A stretch of 22,482 nucleotides of DNA, from the NCBI GenBank assembly GCA_036677445.1, contig JAVBWI010000013.1, forward strand, positions 1 to 22,482, in the 5' to 3' direction. Both the position numbers and the translations under genes were made by a program. This document shows positions 5,941-12,921 of the stretch, in pieces. The number at the start of each line of letters is the position of its first letter. Position 1 is the first letter of the stretch. The notes below the pieces were generated by a model, which searched no databases, was not told where the DNA came from, and saw only the letters and a list, made by a program, of their open reading frames with translations. Origin of the DNA: JAVBWI01 sp036677445 (lineage in GTDB: Bacteria > Bacillota > Clostridia > Christensenellales > CAG-138).

Positions 5941-6014
5941 TGGCTGCGGAACTAGGATTCGAACCTAGACAATACGAGTCAGAGTCGTAGGTGCTACCAT
6001 TACACAATTCCGCA
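5941..6014 (-). tRNA. tRNA-Gln (anticodon CTG)
   Basis: Read on the minus strand, a complete cloverleaf. The acceptor stem is TGCGGAA/TTCCGCA with discriminator G and encoded CCA (5943-5941). The D arm is GTG...CAC with TAATGGTAG. The anticodon stem TACGA/TCGTA surrounds the loop CTCTGAC, so the anticodon is CTG, decoding CAG. The T arm is CTAGG-TTCGAAT-CCTAG. Second gene of a two-tRNA transcript. Its 3' end borders the A+T-rich element. Confidence 0.93.
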
Positions 6015-6216
6015 AAGCAGTGTAGGCGGTTGTAAAAAATTATAATCCCGTGGTGCCGTTCGCTCTGTTATAACACCCGCCTCTCGGCAGGTGGGTGCGC
6101 TGCGGCAGATCGGGCCTTCCCGACCGTATCGGGCATGGCCGTATCCTGCCAACGCGCGCTCCCGACGTCACTCTGTGGGTTTATAACCGAGACGTGACGC
6201 ACACCATAGGATTAAT
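6015..6216. other. 202-base structured spacer between the two tRNA genes
   Basis: No gene is evident. The spacer is G+C-rich and foldable. On the minus strand CGTCAC/GTGACG encloses a GGTTATAAACC palindrome (about 6173-6200), and ACCTGCC-GAGA-GGCGGGT forms a 7-bp stem with one wobble pair. It would be transcribed with the tRNAs and removed during maturation. No third cloverleaf could be drawn. Confidence 0.4.
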
Positions 6217-6293
6217 TGGTGGGATTAGTTGGGATCGAACCAACGACCTCTACGATGTCAACGTAGCGCTCTGACCAGCTGAGCTATAACCCC
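6217..6293 (-). tRNA. tRNA-Val (anticodon GAC)
   Basis: Minus-strand cloverleaf. The acceptor stem is GGGGTTA/TAATCCC (one G-U pair), discriminator A, encoded CCA (6219-6217). The D arm is GCTCAGCTGGTCAGAGC. The anticodon stem CTACG/CGTAG surrounds the loop TTGACAT, so the anticodon is GAC. The T arm is GTTGG-TTCGATC-CCAAC. First gene of the operon. Confidence 0.93.
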
Positions 6294-6327
6294 AAACCGA
6301 CCGGCCTTCCGCCGGGGTGCACATACT

Positions 6328-6355
6328 ATTATACATAAAAGGCGCTTAATTGCAA
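6328..6355 (-). promoter_or_regulatory. promoter of the tRNA-Val/tRNA-Gln operon
   Basis: On the minus strand TTGCAA (6355-6350), 16 bases, perfect TATAAT (6333-6328). Transcription would start near 6321, about 28 bases before the tRNA-Val 5' end. Confidence 0.75.
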
Positions 6356-6427
6356 GCGGAAATTTGGCCCTGCCATACTCGCGGAACGCCCGCAATTATG
6401 CTATACTTAGGGCGAGGCGGTGATAGG

Positions 6428-6973
6428 ATGGCTTATTTTTCCCACGGCGATACGCGCCAAAAGCTCATGCTTCTGTATTTTCTGGATCAGGTGGATTTTG
6501 AGCTGACGCGCAACCAGTTCTTCCGTATTTTTGCCGAGCGGGACTGGATGGATTACTTCGATTTTCAGTCGCGCCTGACGGAGCTGGAGGAGGATGCGCT
6601 GGTCGCCGCCATCCCCTGCACGTTCGGCCAGGGGTACCGCGTCACGCCGCAGGGCGTGCAAACGCTTAAAATGTTTGAAGAGGAGCTGCCGCATTCCCTG
6701 CGCGAAAAGCTTTCCGCCTGCGCCAGGGAAAACCGGGACAGCCTGCGCAGCGAGGCGCAGTTTTCTGCCCGGCAGACGCAATTGCCGGACGGTGGCTACC
6801 TTGCGGTGCTGCGGCTGATGGATAAGCGCTCGCACATACTCGACATCTCTTTACAGCTGCCCACCGCACAGCTTGCGCAGGCCGCCTGCGACGCCTGGCC
6901 TGAGCAGGCTGAAAGCATCTACCAGACCCTGCTGCACAAGCTGGTAATGAAGGAAAACGAACCCGGTGGATGA
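6428..6973 (+). CDS. DUF4364 family protein
   Basis: A 181-residue protein matching the DUF4364 family, which is largely confined to Clostridia. It opens with a winged-helix-like region (residues 10-80: KLMLLYFLDQVDFELTRNQF, DYFDFQSRLTELEED, YRVTPQGVQTLKMF) and then the PHSLREKL and LDISLQLP segments typical of the family. Molecular function is unknown; the N-terminal fold suggests DNA binding, possibly as a regulator. The ATG at 6428 is chosen because family members begin only a few residues before the KLMLLY segment and because GAGG lies ten bases upstream. An in-frame ATG at 6350 lies in non-conserved sequence. A TGCTATACT extended -10 at 6399-6407 is very close to the start. It is divergent from the tRNA operon and is followed by yabE after 88 bases. 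Confidence 0.85.
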   Translation: MAYFSHGDTRQKLMLLYFLDQVDFELTRNQFFRIFAERDWMDYFDFQSRLTELEEDALVAAIPCTFGQGYRVTPQGVQTLKMFEEELPHSLREKLSACARENRDSLRSEAQFSARQTQLPDGGYLAVLRLMDKRSHILDISLQLPTAQLAQAACDAWPEQAESIYQTLLHKLVMKENEPGG

Positions 6974-7019
6974 ACGTATACATGGCATTTAGGGTTCGTA
7001 ACAAACACGCATAATTGAA

Positions 7020-7051
7020 GGATGCATTCCAGGAATAGGCTGACTGCATCC
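7020..7051 (+). promoter_or_regulatory. hairpin abutting the yabE ribosome binding site
   Basis: GGATGCA (7020-7026) pairs with TGCATCC (7045-7051), an exact 7-bp inverted repeat with an 18-base loop. Its right arm ends one base before the GGAGG (7052-7056) of the next gene. It could influence translation or mRNA stability of that gene; there is no T-run, so it is not a standard terminator. Confidence 0.4.
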
Positions 7052-7061
7052 GGAGGAAACA

Positions 7062-8381
7062 ATGCGCAGGATCCGCAGGCACAGGGCCGCGTATGCGGCG
7101 CCGCACAACCGTTACCCGCGTCCAAACGGCGAGCAGGGTTTTTTCCGCCGTATACTTGGCGCGCTCAAAACGGCGGGCGCGTTTTTGCTTTCCATCGCGG
7201 TGTTTCCCCTGGCCGCGCTGGCGTCCCTGCTTGGAAAAAAGCGCGGCAGGCGTATGCCTGTGGCCACTTCCGGCGACGGCGCGGCGGATTTTCCCCTGCC
7301 CTTCGCGGCTCCTGTATATAGGAAAGGAGGCGCGCGGCCCCTCATCCCGGCAGGCAACGCCAAACTGCTGCGCGCGGTGGATATGGCGCTGCTCGGCACC
7401 CTTGCGGCCGCGTCCCTGTTTTTCGGGTGGGCGCTGCTGTACAGCGACACTTCCATACCGGTTACGCTCTGTGTGAACGGGCAGACCCGCGCCATACTGA
7501 CCAAAGCCGAATCGGTGGACGAGCTGTTCGCACGAAACAGCGTCGCGCTCAGGGAGGACGACGCGCTCAATTACGAAACGACCTCCGCGCTGCTCCCGAA
7601 CATGGAGCTCACCGTGGATTCCGCTTTTCCGGTGGCGGTCGCCTCCGGCGGGAAGGTCACCATATTGCGGCTGCATGGAGGCAGCGTGGGCAAGGCGCTG
7701 TCGCTCGCAGGCGTAAGCTACGACGCGGATGACGAGATCACCGCGCTCCCCTTTGCGGATGTGGAGCCGGGTATGCACATACGGCACATCGATGTAGAAA
7801 AGGAATATGAGACGGTCAATGAGGTCATCGAATACCGTGAGGAGACCATTAAGGACAATACCGTCTATATCGGCAACGACACCGTGCAGACGGAAGGCGT
7901 CAACGGCGAAAGGCTTACCGTGCGGCAAATCATCTACCGCGACGGCGTACTCTCCTCCCGCGAGATCATGAACCAGATCATACTCAAGGAAGCCGTAGAT
8001 GAAGTCAAGATCGTCGGCACCAAAATACGCTACCAGACCAGCCTGACCGGCGACACGCGCGTATGGAAGCCCAAGCCCACCGGCGACCAAATCAAAGAAA
8101 CGATGGTGGTCAGCGAAATTACCGCCTACACGCATACCGGCAGCCGCACCGCCACCGGGCGGTGGCCCAAGGTAGGGTATATCGCGGTCAACCCCAGCGT
8201 CATTCCTTACGGCACCAAGCTGTACATCCCCGGCTACGGCTACTGCACCGCACAGGATACCGGCGCTTTCCGGCACGAAGAGGGCGGCGCCAAGAACCAA
8301 ATCGACCTGTTCATGGAAACGGAGAAGGAATGCGTGAAATGGGGACGCAAACGCAACGTGACCGTATACATACTCAAATGA
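7062..8381 (+). CDS. yabE: YabE-like cell-wall protein (DUF348, G5, 3D domains)
   Basis: A 439-residue envelope protein. Residues 106-128 are a membrane segment, and a second hydrophobic stretch lies at 36-56, so the N-terminal 100 residues are longer and more basic than in typical YabE. Two DUF348 repeats follow (about 131-190 and 190-240), then a G5 domain (about 245-320: EKEYETVNEVIEYREETI, GVNGERLTVRQIIYRDG). A C-terminal 3D domain follows (about 350-439: YGTKLYIPGYGY, AQDTGAF, NQIDLFM, RNVTVYIL). D399 and D415 supply two of the three 3D aspartates; the first, usually VDP, reads AVNP (N377). Relatives are peptidoglycan-lytic, resuscitation-factor-like proteins. GGAGG stands five bases before the ATG. 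The neighbouring rsmA start overlaps its stop, as in the yabE-ksgA order of Bacillus, but the RNase M5 gene (rnmV) usually between them is absent. Confidence 0.88.
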   Translation: MRRIRRHRAAYAAPHNRYPRPNGEQGFFRRILGALKTAGAFLLSIAVFPLAALASLLGKKRGRRMPVATSGDGAADFPLPFAAPVYRKGGARPLIPAGNAKLLRAVDMALLGTLAAASLFFGWALLYSDTSIPVTLCVNGQTRAILTKAESVDELFARNSVALREDDALNYETTSALLPNMELTVDSAFPVAVASGGKVTILRLHGGSVGKALSLAGVSYDADDEITALPFADVEPGMHIRHIDVEKEYETVNEVIEYREETIKDNTVYIGNDTVQTEGVNGERLTVRQIIYRDGVLSSREIMNQIILKEAVDEVKIVGTKIRYQTSLTGDTRVWKPKPTGDQIKETMVVSEITAYTHTGSRTATGRWPKVGYIAVNPSVIPYGTKLYIPGYGYCTAQDTGAFRHEEGGAKNQIDLFMETEKECVKWGRKRNVTVYILK

Positions 8382-9241
8382 CGATGCAAACGGATGATAA
8401 CAGTATGGAATTCCAATCTCCCCTGTGCAGCCCAGGCGGCATACGCGAGCGGTTAAATGCGTTCGGCCTCACGCCCAACCGGGCGCTGGGGCAGAATTTT
8501 TTGGCGGATGAAGGCGCGCTCAATACCCTGCTGGACGCCATGCGGGTGGAAAATCTGCCGGTGCTGGAAATCGGCCCGGGCTTGGGTGCGCTCACACAAG
8601 GGCTGTTGTCGCGCGCAAGCCGTGTCGTCGCCGTGGAAAAGGACGCCGCCATGGTGCGGGTGCTGGAAAAGACGCTCAACTGCGATGCGCTGACATTGAT
8701 TGAGGGCGATATACTGCGGGTGGATTTCTCCGAACTCCATGCGAAGCTTGGCGGCGGGGAATTTGTCGTGGCGGGCAACCTGCCCTATTACATCACCACG
8801 CCCATTGTGCTGCTGCTGCTTTCATGCGGCCTGCCCATACAAAGCATGACGCTGATGCTGCAGCAGGAGGCGGCGCTTCGCTTTTTCGCGCAGCCGGGGG
8901 AACGTGTGTACGGCCCGCTTACCGTAGCGGCCGCCTGCGCGTACACCGCCGGGCAGGTGATGACGCTGCCGCCTTCGGCCTACTATCCGCAGCCGGACGT
9001 GCATTCCGCCGTGGTGCGGCTAAGCCGCCGCGGCGCGCCGGTTCCAAACGGGTTTGTGGGCTTTTTGCAGGGGGTTTTTGCCATGCGGCGCAAAACGCTC
9101 CTCAACAACCTGCTCGCTATGGGCTATGCGCGCGGGGCGGTACAGCAGACGCTCGCTTCCCTCTCGCTGCCCGCGGGTATACGGGCGGAGGCATTGCCGC
9201 CGGAGACGCTGCTAAGGCTGTATCAGGCGTTTGGCTGCTGA
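8378..9241 (+). CDS. rsmA: 16S rRNA (adenine(1518)-N(6)/adenine(1519)-N(6))-dimethyltransferase RsmA
   Basis: A 287-residue enzyme that dimethylates two adjacent adenines near the 3' end of 16S rRNA during 30S maturation, using S-adenosylmethionine. Visible signatures: RALGQNFL (35-42), motif I VLEIGPGLGALT (62-73), the acidic loop VVAVEKD (83-89), GDIL (110-113), catalytic motif IV NLPYYI (134-139), and the C-terminal LPPSAYYPQPDVHSAVVRL and MRRKTLLNNL segments. Length fits the family. I chose ATG 8378 because it overlaps the yabE stop (ATGA). ATGs at 8384 and 8405 are in frame, and none has a strong ribosome binding site, so the start is uncertain by up to nine residues. Resistance to kasugamycin by loss of this enzyme is known for the family. 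Confidence 0.94.
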   Translation: MTMQTDDNSMEFQSPLCSPGGIRERLNAFGLTPNRALGQNFLADEGALNTLLDAMRVENLPVLEIGPGLGALTQGLLSRASRVVAVEKDAAMVRVLEKTLNCDALTLIEGDILRVDFSELHAKLGGGEFVVAGNLPYYITTPIVLLLLSCGLPIQSMTLMLQQEAALRFFAQPGERVYGPLTVAAACAYTAGQVMTLPPSAYYPQPDVHSAVVRLSRRGAPVPNGFVGFLQGVFAMRRKTLLNNLLAMGYARGAVQQTLASLSLPAGIRAEALPPETLLRLYQAFGC

Positions 9242-9274
9242 TATAGTCCTGCGGACTTTGCCGGCGGTTTTTTT

Positions 9275-9303
9275 TTGCGCTTTTGCGGATAGTCTGTTAT
9301 ACT
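9275..9303 (+). promoter_or_regulatory. promoter of argS
   Basis: TTGCGC (9275-9280), 17 bases, TATACT (9298-9303) preceded by an extended TGT. A nine-T run (9268-9276) just upstream, after a short AGTCC-TGC-GGACT hairpin (9244-9256), may end rsmA transcription; that hairpin is separated from the T-run and is only a weak terminator candidate. Confidence 0.6.
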
Positions 9304-9381
9304 ATAGTTTGCGACTTTTGCCATGCCGCCCGCATGGAAAGAATAATTTTTATATTGAAAAAGACGAGAGGTAACGCCCGC

Positions 9382-11079
9382 ATGGACTTTCCCCAAAGGC
9401 TCGCCGAGGCCGTCGCCGCATGCTGCGGCCTGGAAGCCGCCGTGCTTCAAAACATGATCGAAATTCCGCCCGAAAGCAACATGGGCGACTTTGCCCTGCC
9501 CTGCTTCCGTCTGGCAAAAACGCTGCGCAAGGCGCCGCCGGTGATCGCGGCGGATATTTGCCAAAATACTTCCCTGCCCGATTTCGTGCAGCGCGCCGAA
9601 GTGGTGGGCGGGTACGTCAACTTTTATGTAAAACCCAACGCGTATGCGAAGGCCGTCATCCAGGCCGTACGCGAGAACGGCGAGAACTACGGCGGCAGCG
9701 ACGAGGGCGCGGGGCGCAACGTCTGCATAGATTATTCTTCCATCAATATCGCAAAGCCGTTCCATATCGGCCACCTGAGCTCCACGGTGATCGGCCATGC
9801 GCTCTACCGCATTTACCAGCACATGGGCTACAATTGCGTGGGCATCAACCATTTGGGCGACTGGGGGACGCAGTTTGGCAAGCTGATCGTGGCGTATAAG
9901 CGCTGGGGCAACAAGGCGCAGGTGGAGCAGGGCTCCATACGCGCGCTGCTTGATCTGTATGTGCGTTTCCACGAGGAAGCCGAAAAGGACGAATATCTCA
10001 ACGACGAGGCGCGCGCGTGGTTCAAGCGCATTGAGGATAACGACGAAGAGGCGCTGGAGCTTTTTGAGTGGTTCAAGTCCCTCACGCTCAAAGAGGTCTC
10101 CCGCGTATACGACATGCTGGGCATCGCGTTTGACAGCTACGCGGGCGAAAGCTTTTATAACGACAAAATGAGCCGCGTGATCGAGGAACTGGAAGAAAAA
10201 CACCTGCTCAAGCTGGACAACGGCGCGTATCTGGTGGATCTTTCCGAATACAATATGCCGCCGTGCATCGTGCTGCGCTCCGACGGCGCGACGCTCTATG
10301 CCACGCGGGATATCGCCGCCGCGCTCTACCGCAAGGACACCTACGATTTCGCGAAATGCCTGTATGTGGTGGCCTACCAGCAGGACCTGCATTTCCGCCA
10401 ATGGTTCAAGGTGGTGGAACTGATGGGCTATCCGTGGGCGAAGGATCTTGTGCATGTCGCGTTCGGCATGGTCAGCATGCAGGACGGCACGCTTTCCACC
10501 CGCAAGGGCAAGGTGCTCTTTCTGGAAGAGGTGTTGAACGCCGCCGTCGAAAAGACTCTGGAAGTCATCACACAAAAGAGCCCCGACCTTACGGACAAGC
10601 CTGCGGTCGCCCGGCAGGTCGGCGTGGGCGCGGTGGTATGGAACGCGCTGTATAACAGCCGTATCAAGGACGTTGTGTTCAGCTGGGACAAGGCGCTCAA
10701 TTTCGATGGCGAAACGGGGCCGTATGTGCAGTACACCCACGCGCGCTGCTGCGCCGTGCTGCGAAAAGCGGAAGTTGCCGACATTCCCGAAAGCCTGAAC
10801 TATGAGCTTCTGAGCGACGAAAACGCCATGCGCGTCGTGCGCGCAATGGGTGATTTCCCCCGCGCCGTGCGCGAAGCGGCGGAAAAGAACGAGCCCTACC
10901 TCGTATCCCGCGCGGTGGTGGCCGTTTGCCAGGCGTTCAACAAGTTTTATTACGAGCAGCGTATTATCGGCGAGGAAGAAAGTGTACAAACCGCGAGGCT
11001 GGCGCTCACCGCTGCGGCGCGGTCGGTCATTTCCACAGGGCTGTATCTTGTGGGGCTTGCGGCGCCGGAGCGTATGTAA
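9382..11079 (+). CDS. argS: arginyl-tRNA synthetase
   Basis: A 565-residue class I synthetase charging tRNA-Arg. The N-terminal Add-1 domain (1-110) is followed by the HIGH signature in KPFHIGHLSST (H128-H131). The KMSKS equivalent is STRKGKV (372-378), the form common in ArgRS. The catalytic-to-anticodon linker reads GPYVQYTHARCCAVLRKAE, and the C-terminal DALR domain ends SVISTGLYLVGLAAPERM. The start at 9382 fits the family start and has GAGAGG ten bases upstream; an in-frame ATG at 9283 would lie inside the promoter. The leader (about 70 bases) is too short for a T-box, so this gene appears not to be under tRNA-Arg control. Confidence 0.96.
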   Translation: MDFPQRLAEAVAACCGLEAAVLQNMIEIPPESNMGDFALPCFRLAKTLRKAPPVIAADICQNTSLPDFVQRAEVVGGYVNFYVKPNAYAKAVIQAVRENGENYGGSDEGAGRNVCIDYSSINIAKPFHIGHLSSTVIGHALYRIYQHMGYNCVGINHLGDWGTQFGKLIVAYKRWGNKAQVEQGSIRALLDLYVRFHEEAEKDEYLNDEARAWFKRIEDNDEEALELFEWFKSLTLKEVSRVYDMLGIAFDSYAGESFYNDKMSRVIEELEEKHLLKLDNGAYLVDLSEYNMPPCIVLRSDGATLYATRDIAAALYRKDTYDFAKCLYVVAYQQDLHFRQWFKVVELMGYPWAKDLVHVAFGMVSMQDGTLSTRKGKVLFLEEVLNAAVEKTLEVITQKSPDLTDKPAVARQVGVGAVVWNALYNSRIKDVVFSWDKALNFDGETGPYVQYTHARCCAVLRKAEVADIPESLNYELLSDENAMRVVRAMGDFPRAVREAAEKNEPYLVSRAVVAVCQAFNKFYYEQRIIGEEESVQTARLALTAAARSVISTGLYLVGLAAPERM

Positions 11080-11188
11080 TAAAAAACATTACCGTGTCTT
11101 CAATACTATAAGGCAGCAACTAGTAAAGTACCTGAATATACCATTCGGGTGATGGATATTGAAATTCCAAAAGGGGGATCATCGTATC

Positions 11189-12466
11189 ATGCTGGACATT
11201 AAACGTATTCGTGAAAATCCCGATGCGCTGCTGCGCGCCATGGAAAACAGGCGCAGCAAGGGTGCGGACATATCCTCCTTTTTGGAGACGGACGCAGAGC
11301 GCCGCAGGCTGCTCGTGGAGGTGGAGTCGCTAAAAGCGCGCCGCAACGCGGTAAGCGCCGAGATTCCCAGGCTCAAACGCGAAGGGACGAGCACCGATGC
11401 GCTGATGGAGGAAATGAAGGATACCGCGGCGCGCATCAAAACGTTGGACGCCGAGGTTGCGGCGCTTGACGAAAAGATACAGGAGTTTTTATATTCCATC
11501 CCCAATATTCCGCACGAAAGCGTGCCCGTTGGCGCGGACGACAGCGAGAATATGGAAGTGCGCCGTTACGGCGAGCCGACCAAGTTCAACTTCACGCCCA
11601 AAGCGCACTGGGATCTGGGCGAGGACCTGAAGATACTGGATTTCGCCACCGCCGGCAAGGTCACGGGCGCGCGCTTTACGTTCTATCGCGGCCTTGGCGC
11701 GCGGCTGGAGCGCGCGGTCATTAACTTTTATCTGGATACGCACACCTGCGAGAGCGGGTATACCGAGATATTCCCGCCCTATATGGTCAACCGCGCCAGC
11801 ATGACGGGTACGGGCCAGCTGCCCAAGTTTGAAGAGGACGCATTCAAGGTCGCCAATACGGATTATTTCCTCATCCCCACCGCCGAGGTGCCGGTGACCA
11901 ACATGTTCCGCGACCAGATACTCGACGGCGCGGAGCTGCCCATCAAGTTCTGCGCATACAGCGCGTGCTTCCGTGCCGAGGCGGGCAGCGCCGGGCGCGA
12001 TACGCGGGGGTTGATCCGCCAGCACCAGTTCAACAAGGTAGAGCTTGTCAAGTTCTCAAAGCCGGAGGATTCCTATGCCGAGCTGGAGAAGCTGACCAAC
12101 GACGCGGAGCTTGTGCTCCAGCGGCTGGGGCTTCCCTACCGGGTGGTGGCGCTCTCTACCGGGGACCTGGGCTTCTCTTCCGCCAAGACGTACGATATCG
12201 AGGTGTGGATGCCCAGCTACGGCCGGTATGTGGAGATCAGCTCCTGCTCCAACTTCGAGGATTTCCAGGCGCGCCGCGCGGGCATCCGTTTCCGCCGGGA
12301 TTTAAAGGCCAAACCGGAGCTGGTGCATACCCTCAACGGCTCGGGCGTGGCCGTGGGCCGTACCGTAGCCGCCATATTGGAAAACTACCAGCAGGCCGAC
12401 GGCAGCGTGAAGATACCCAAGGTGCTGGTGCCGTATATGGGCGCGAATGTTATAGAACCTTCTTAA
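11189..12466 (+). CDS. serS: seryl-tRNA synthetase
   Basis: A 425-residue class II synthetase. Residues about 28-105 form the long antiparallel coiled-coil arm that holds the tRNA-Ser variable arm (ESLKARRNAVSAEIPRLKRE, then TAARIKTLDAEVAALDEKI). The class II core follows: motif 1 around ERAVINFYLDTH, motif 2 with FRAEAGSAGRDTRGLIRQHQ and FNKVELVKF, the serine-binding EISSCSNFEDFQARR, and motif 3 LNGSGVAVGRTVAAILENYQ. Length is typical. The start (MLDIKRIRENP) is the conserved one and has GGGGG 11 bases upstream; an in-frame ATG at 11159 is less likely. It lies 109 bases after argS with no terminator between, so read-through from argS is likely. There is no T-box leader. Confidence 0.96.
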   Translation: MLDIKRIRENPDALLRAMENRRSKGADISSFLETDAERRRLLVEVESLKARRNAVSAEIPRLKREGTSTDALMEEMKDTAARIKTLDAEVAALDEKIQEFLYSIPNIPHESVPVGADDSENMEVRRYGEPTKFNFTPKAHWDLGEDLKILDFATAGKVTGARFTFYRGLGARLERAVINFYLDTHTCESGYTEIFPPYMVNRASMTGTGQLPKFEEDAFKVANTDYFLIPTAEVPVTNMFRDQILDGAELPIKFCAYSACFRAEAGSAGRDTRGLIRQHQFNKVELVKFSKPEDSYAELEKLTNDAELVLQRLGLPYRVVALSTGDLGFSSAKTYDIEVWMPSYGRYVEISSCSNFEDFQARRAGIRFRRDLKAKPELVHTLNGSGVAVGRTVAAILENYQQADGSVKIPKVLVPYMGANVIEPS

Positions 12467-12760
12467 ACTTGTCGAAAAAGCGCCATCGCATTAAGCATTT
12501 TCAATGCATAATGCGAAAGGAAACAGGGTTCTAAAATCGATCCACCGGATCGATTTTGCACCGTTTGGGGCACGAACCCGGGCTGCCGCGCTAAGTGCTT
12601 GAATAATTATTCGCCGTACACTTAGCGCGACAACCCCTTTTTCGAGGTTCACCACGCAAGTTGCCGCTCGGTTTCCTGCTTGCGCAGGAAAACTGTCGCG
12701 GCAACTTGCGTTACAAGGTGTCATTTTGCACCGTACATGCCGCTGCAAAATGACGGATTA

Positions 12761-12796
12761 AAAGCCCTCGGTTGTATGAACGAGCGGCTTTATTTT
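12761..12796 (+). terminator. probable terminator for serS
   Basis: AAAGCC-CTCG pairs with CGAG-c-GGCTTT (12761-12770 with 12781-12791, one bulged C) and is followed by ATTTT on the plus strand. It lies about 300 bases after serS, behind other palindromes. Confidence 0.5.
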
Positions 12797-12888
12797 AAAA
12801 AGCTATGTAGAAGTTAATCACTGCTCCTGCCTTCATTCGCAAGCGGCGGCATGCACGGCGCGAGTGTAAAGCGGTTCCTGCAAAACTC

Positions 12889-12914
12889 AAAGAAGTGCCG
12901 CAAGGCACTTCTTT
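12889..12914. terminator. terminator hairpin of the MMPL operon
   Basis: AAAGAAGTGCC-GCAA-GGCACTTCTTT, an exact 11-bp stem with a four-base loop. It begins eight bases beyond the stop codon of the minus-strand gene ending at 12922. The A/T-rich stem ends let it work on both strands. It closely resembles the hairpin at 17828-17849, including flanking bases. Confidence 0.75.
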
Positions 12915-12921
12915 GACAGGG

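Larger units (their letters stand above)
12467..12921. repeat. convergent intergenic region packed with perfect palindromes
   Basis: No gene is seen in these 455 bases. Six stems lie in series. 12486-12493/12509-12516 (8 bp). 12533-12543/12547-12557 (11 bp, three-base loop). 12587-12597/12619-12629 (11 bp). 12655-12667/12698-12710 (13 bp) enclosing 12672-12679/12684-12691 (8 bp). 12720-12730/12744-12754 (11 bp). 12889-12899/12904-12914 (11 bp). All are exact. ATTTTGCACCGT occurs twice (12553-12564 and 12723-12734). At least two of the hairpins can act as terminators; the rest exceed what termination needs. Confidence 0.75.

Noticed and set aside
6666..8300. 544-residue minus-strand open frame opposite yabE and DUF4364
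   Set aside because: A long antisense frame caused by high G+C; the opposite strand holds two well-recognised proteins with good start signals.
9304..9381. T-box control of argS or serS
   Set aside because: Neither leader contains GGTGGTACCGCG or a terminator; both are too short.
9223..10989. 588-residue minus-strand open frame opposite argS
   Set aside because: Antisense shadow of an unmistakable arginyl-tRNA synthetase; composition rich in His/Arg/Ala without domain signals.
12467..12921. CRISPR array
   Set aside because: The repeats are unrelated inverted pairs, not evenly spaced direct repeats, and no cas gene is near.
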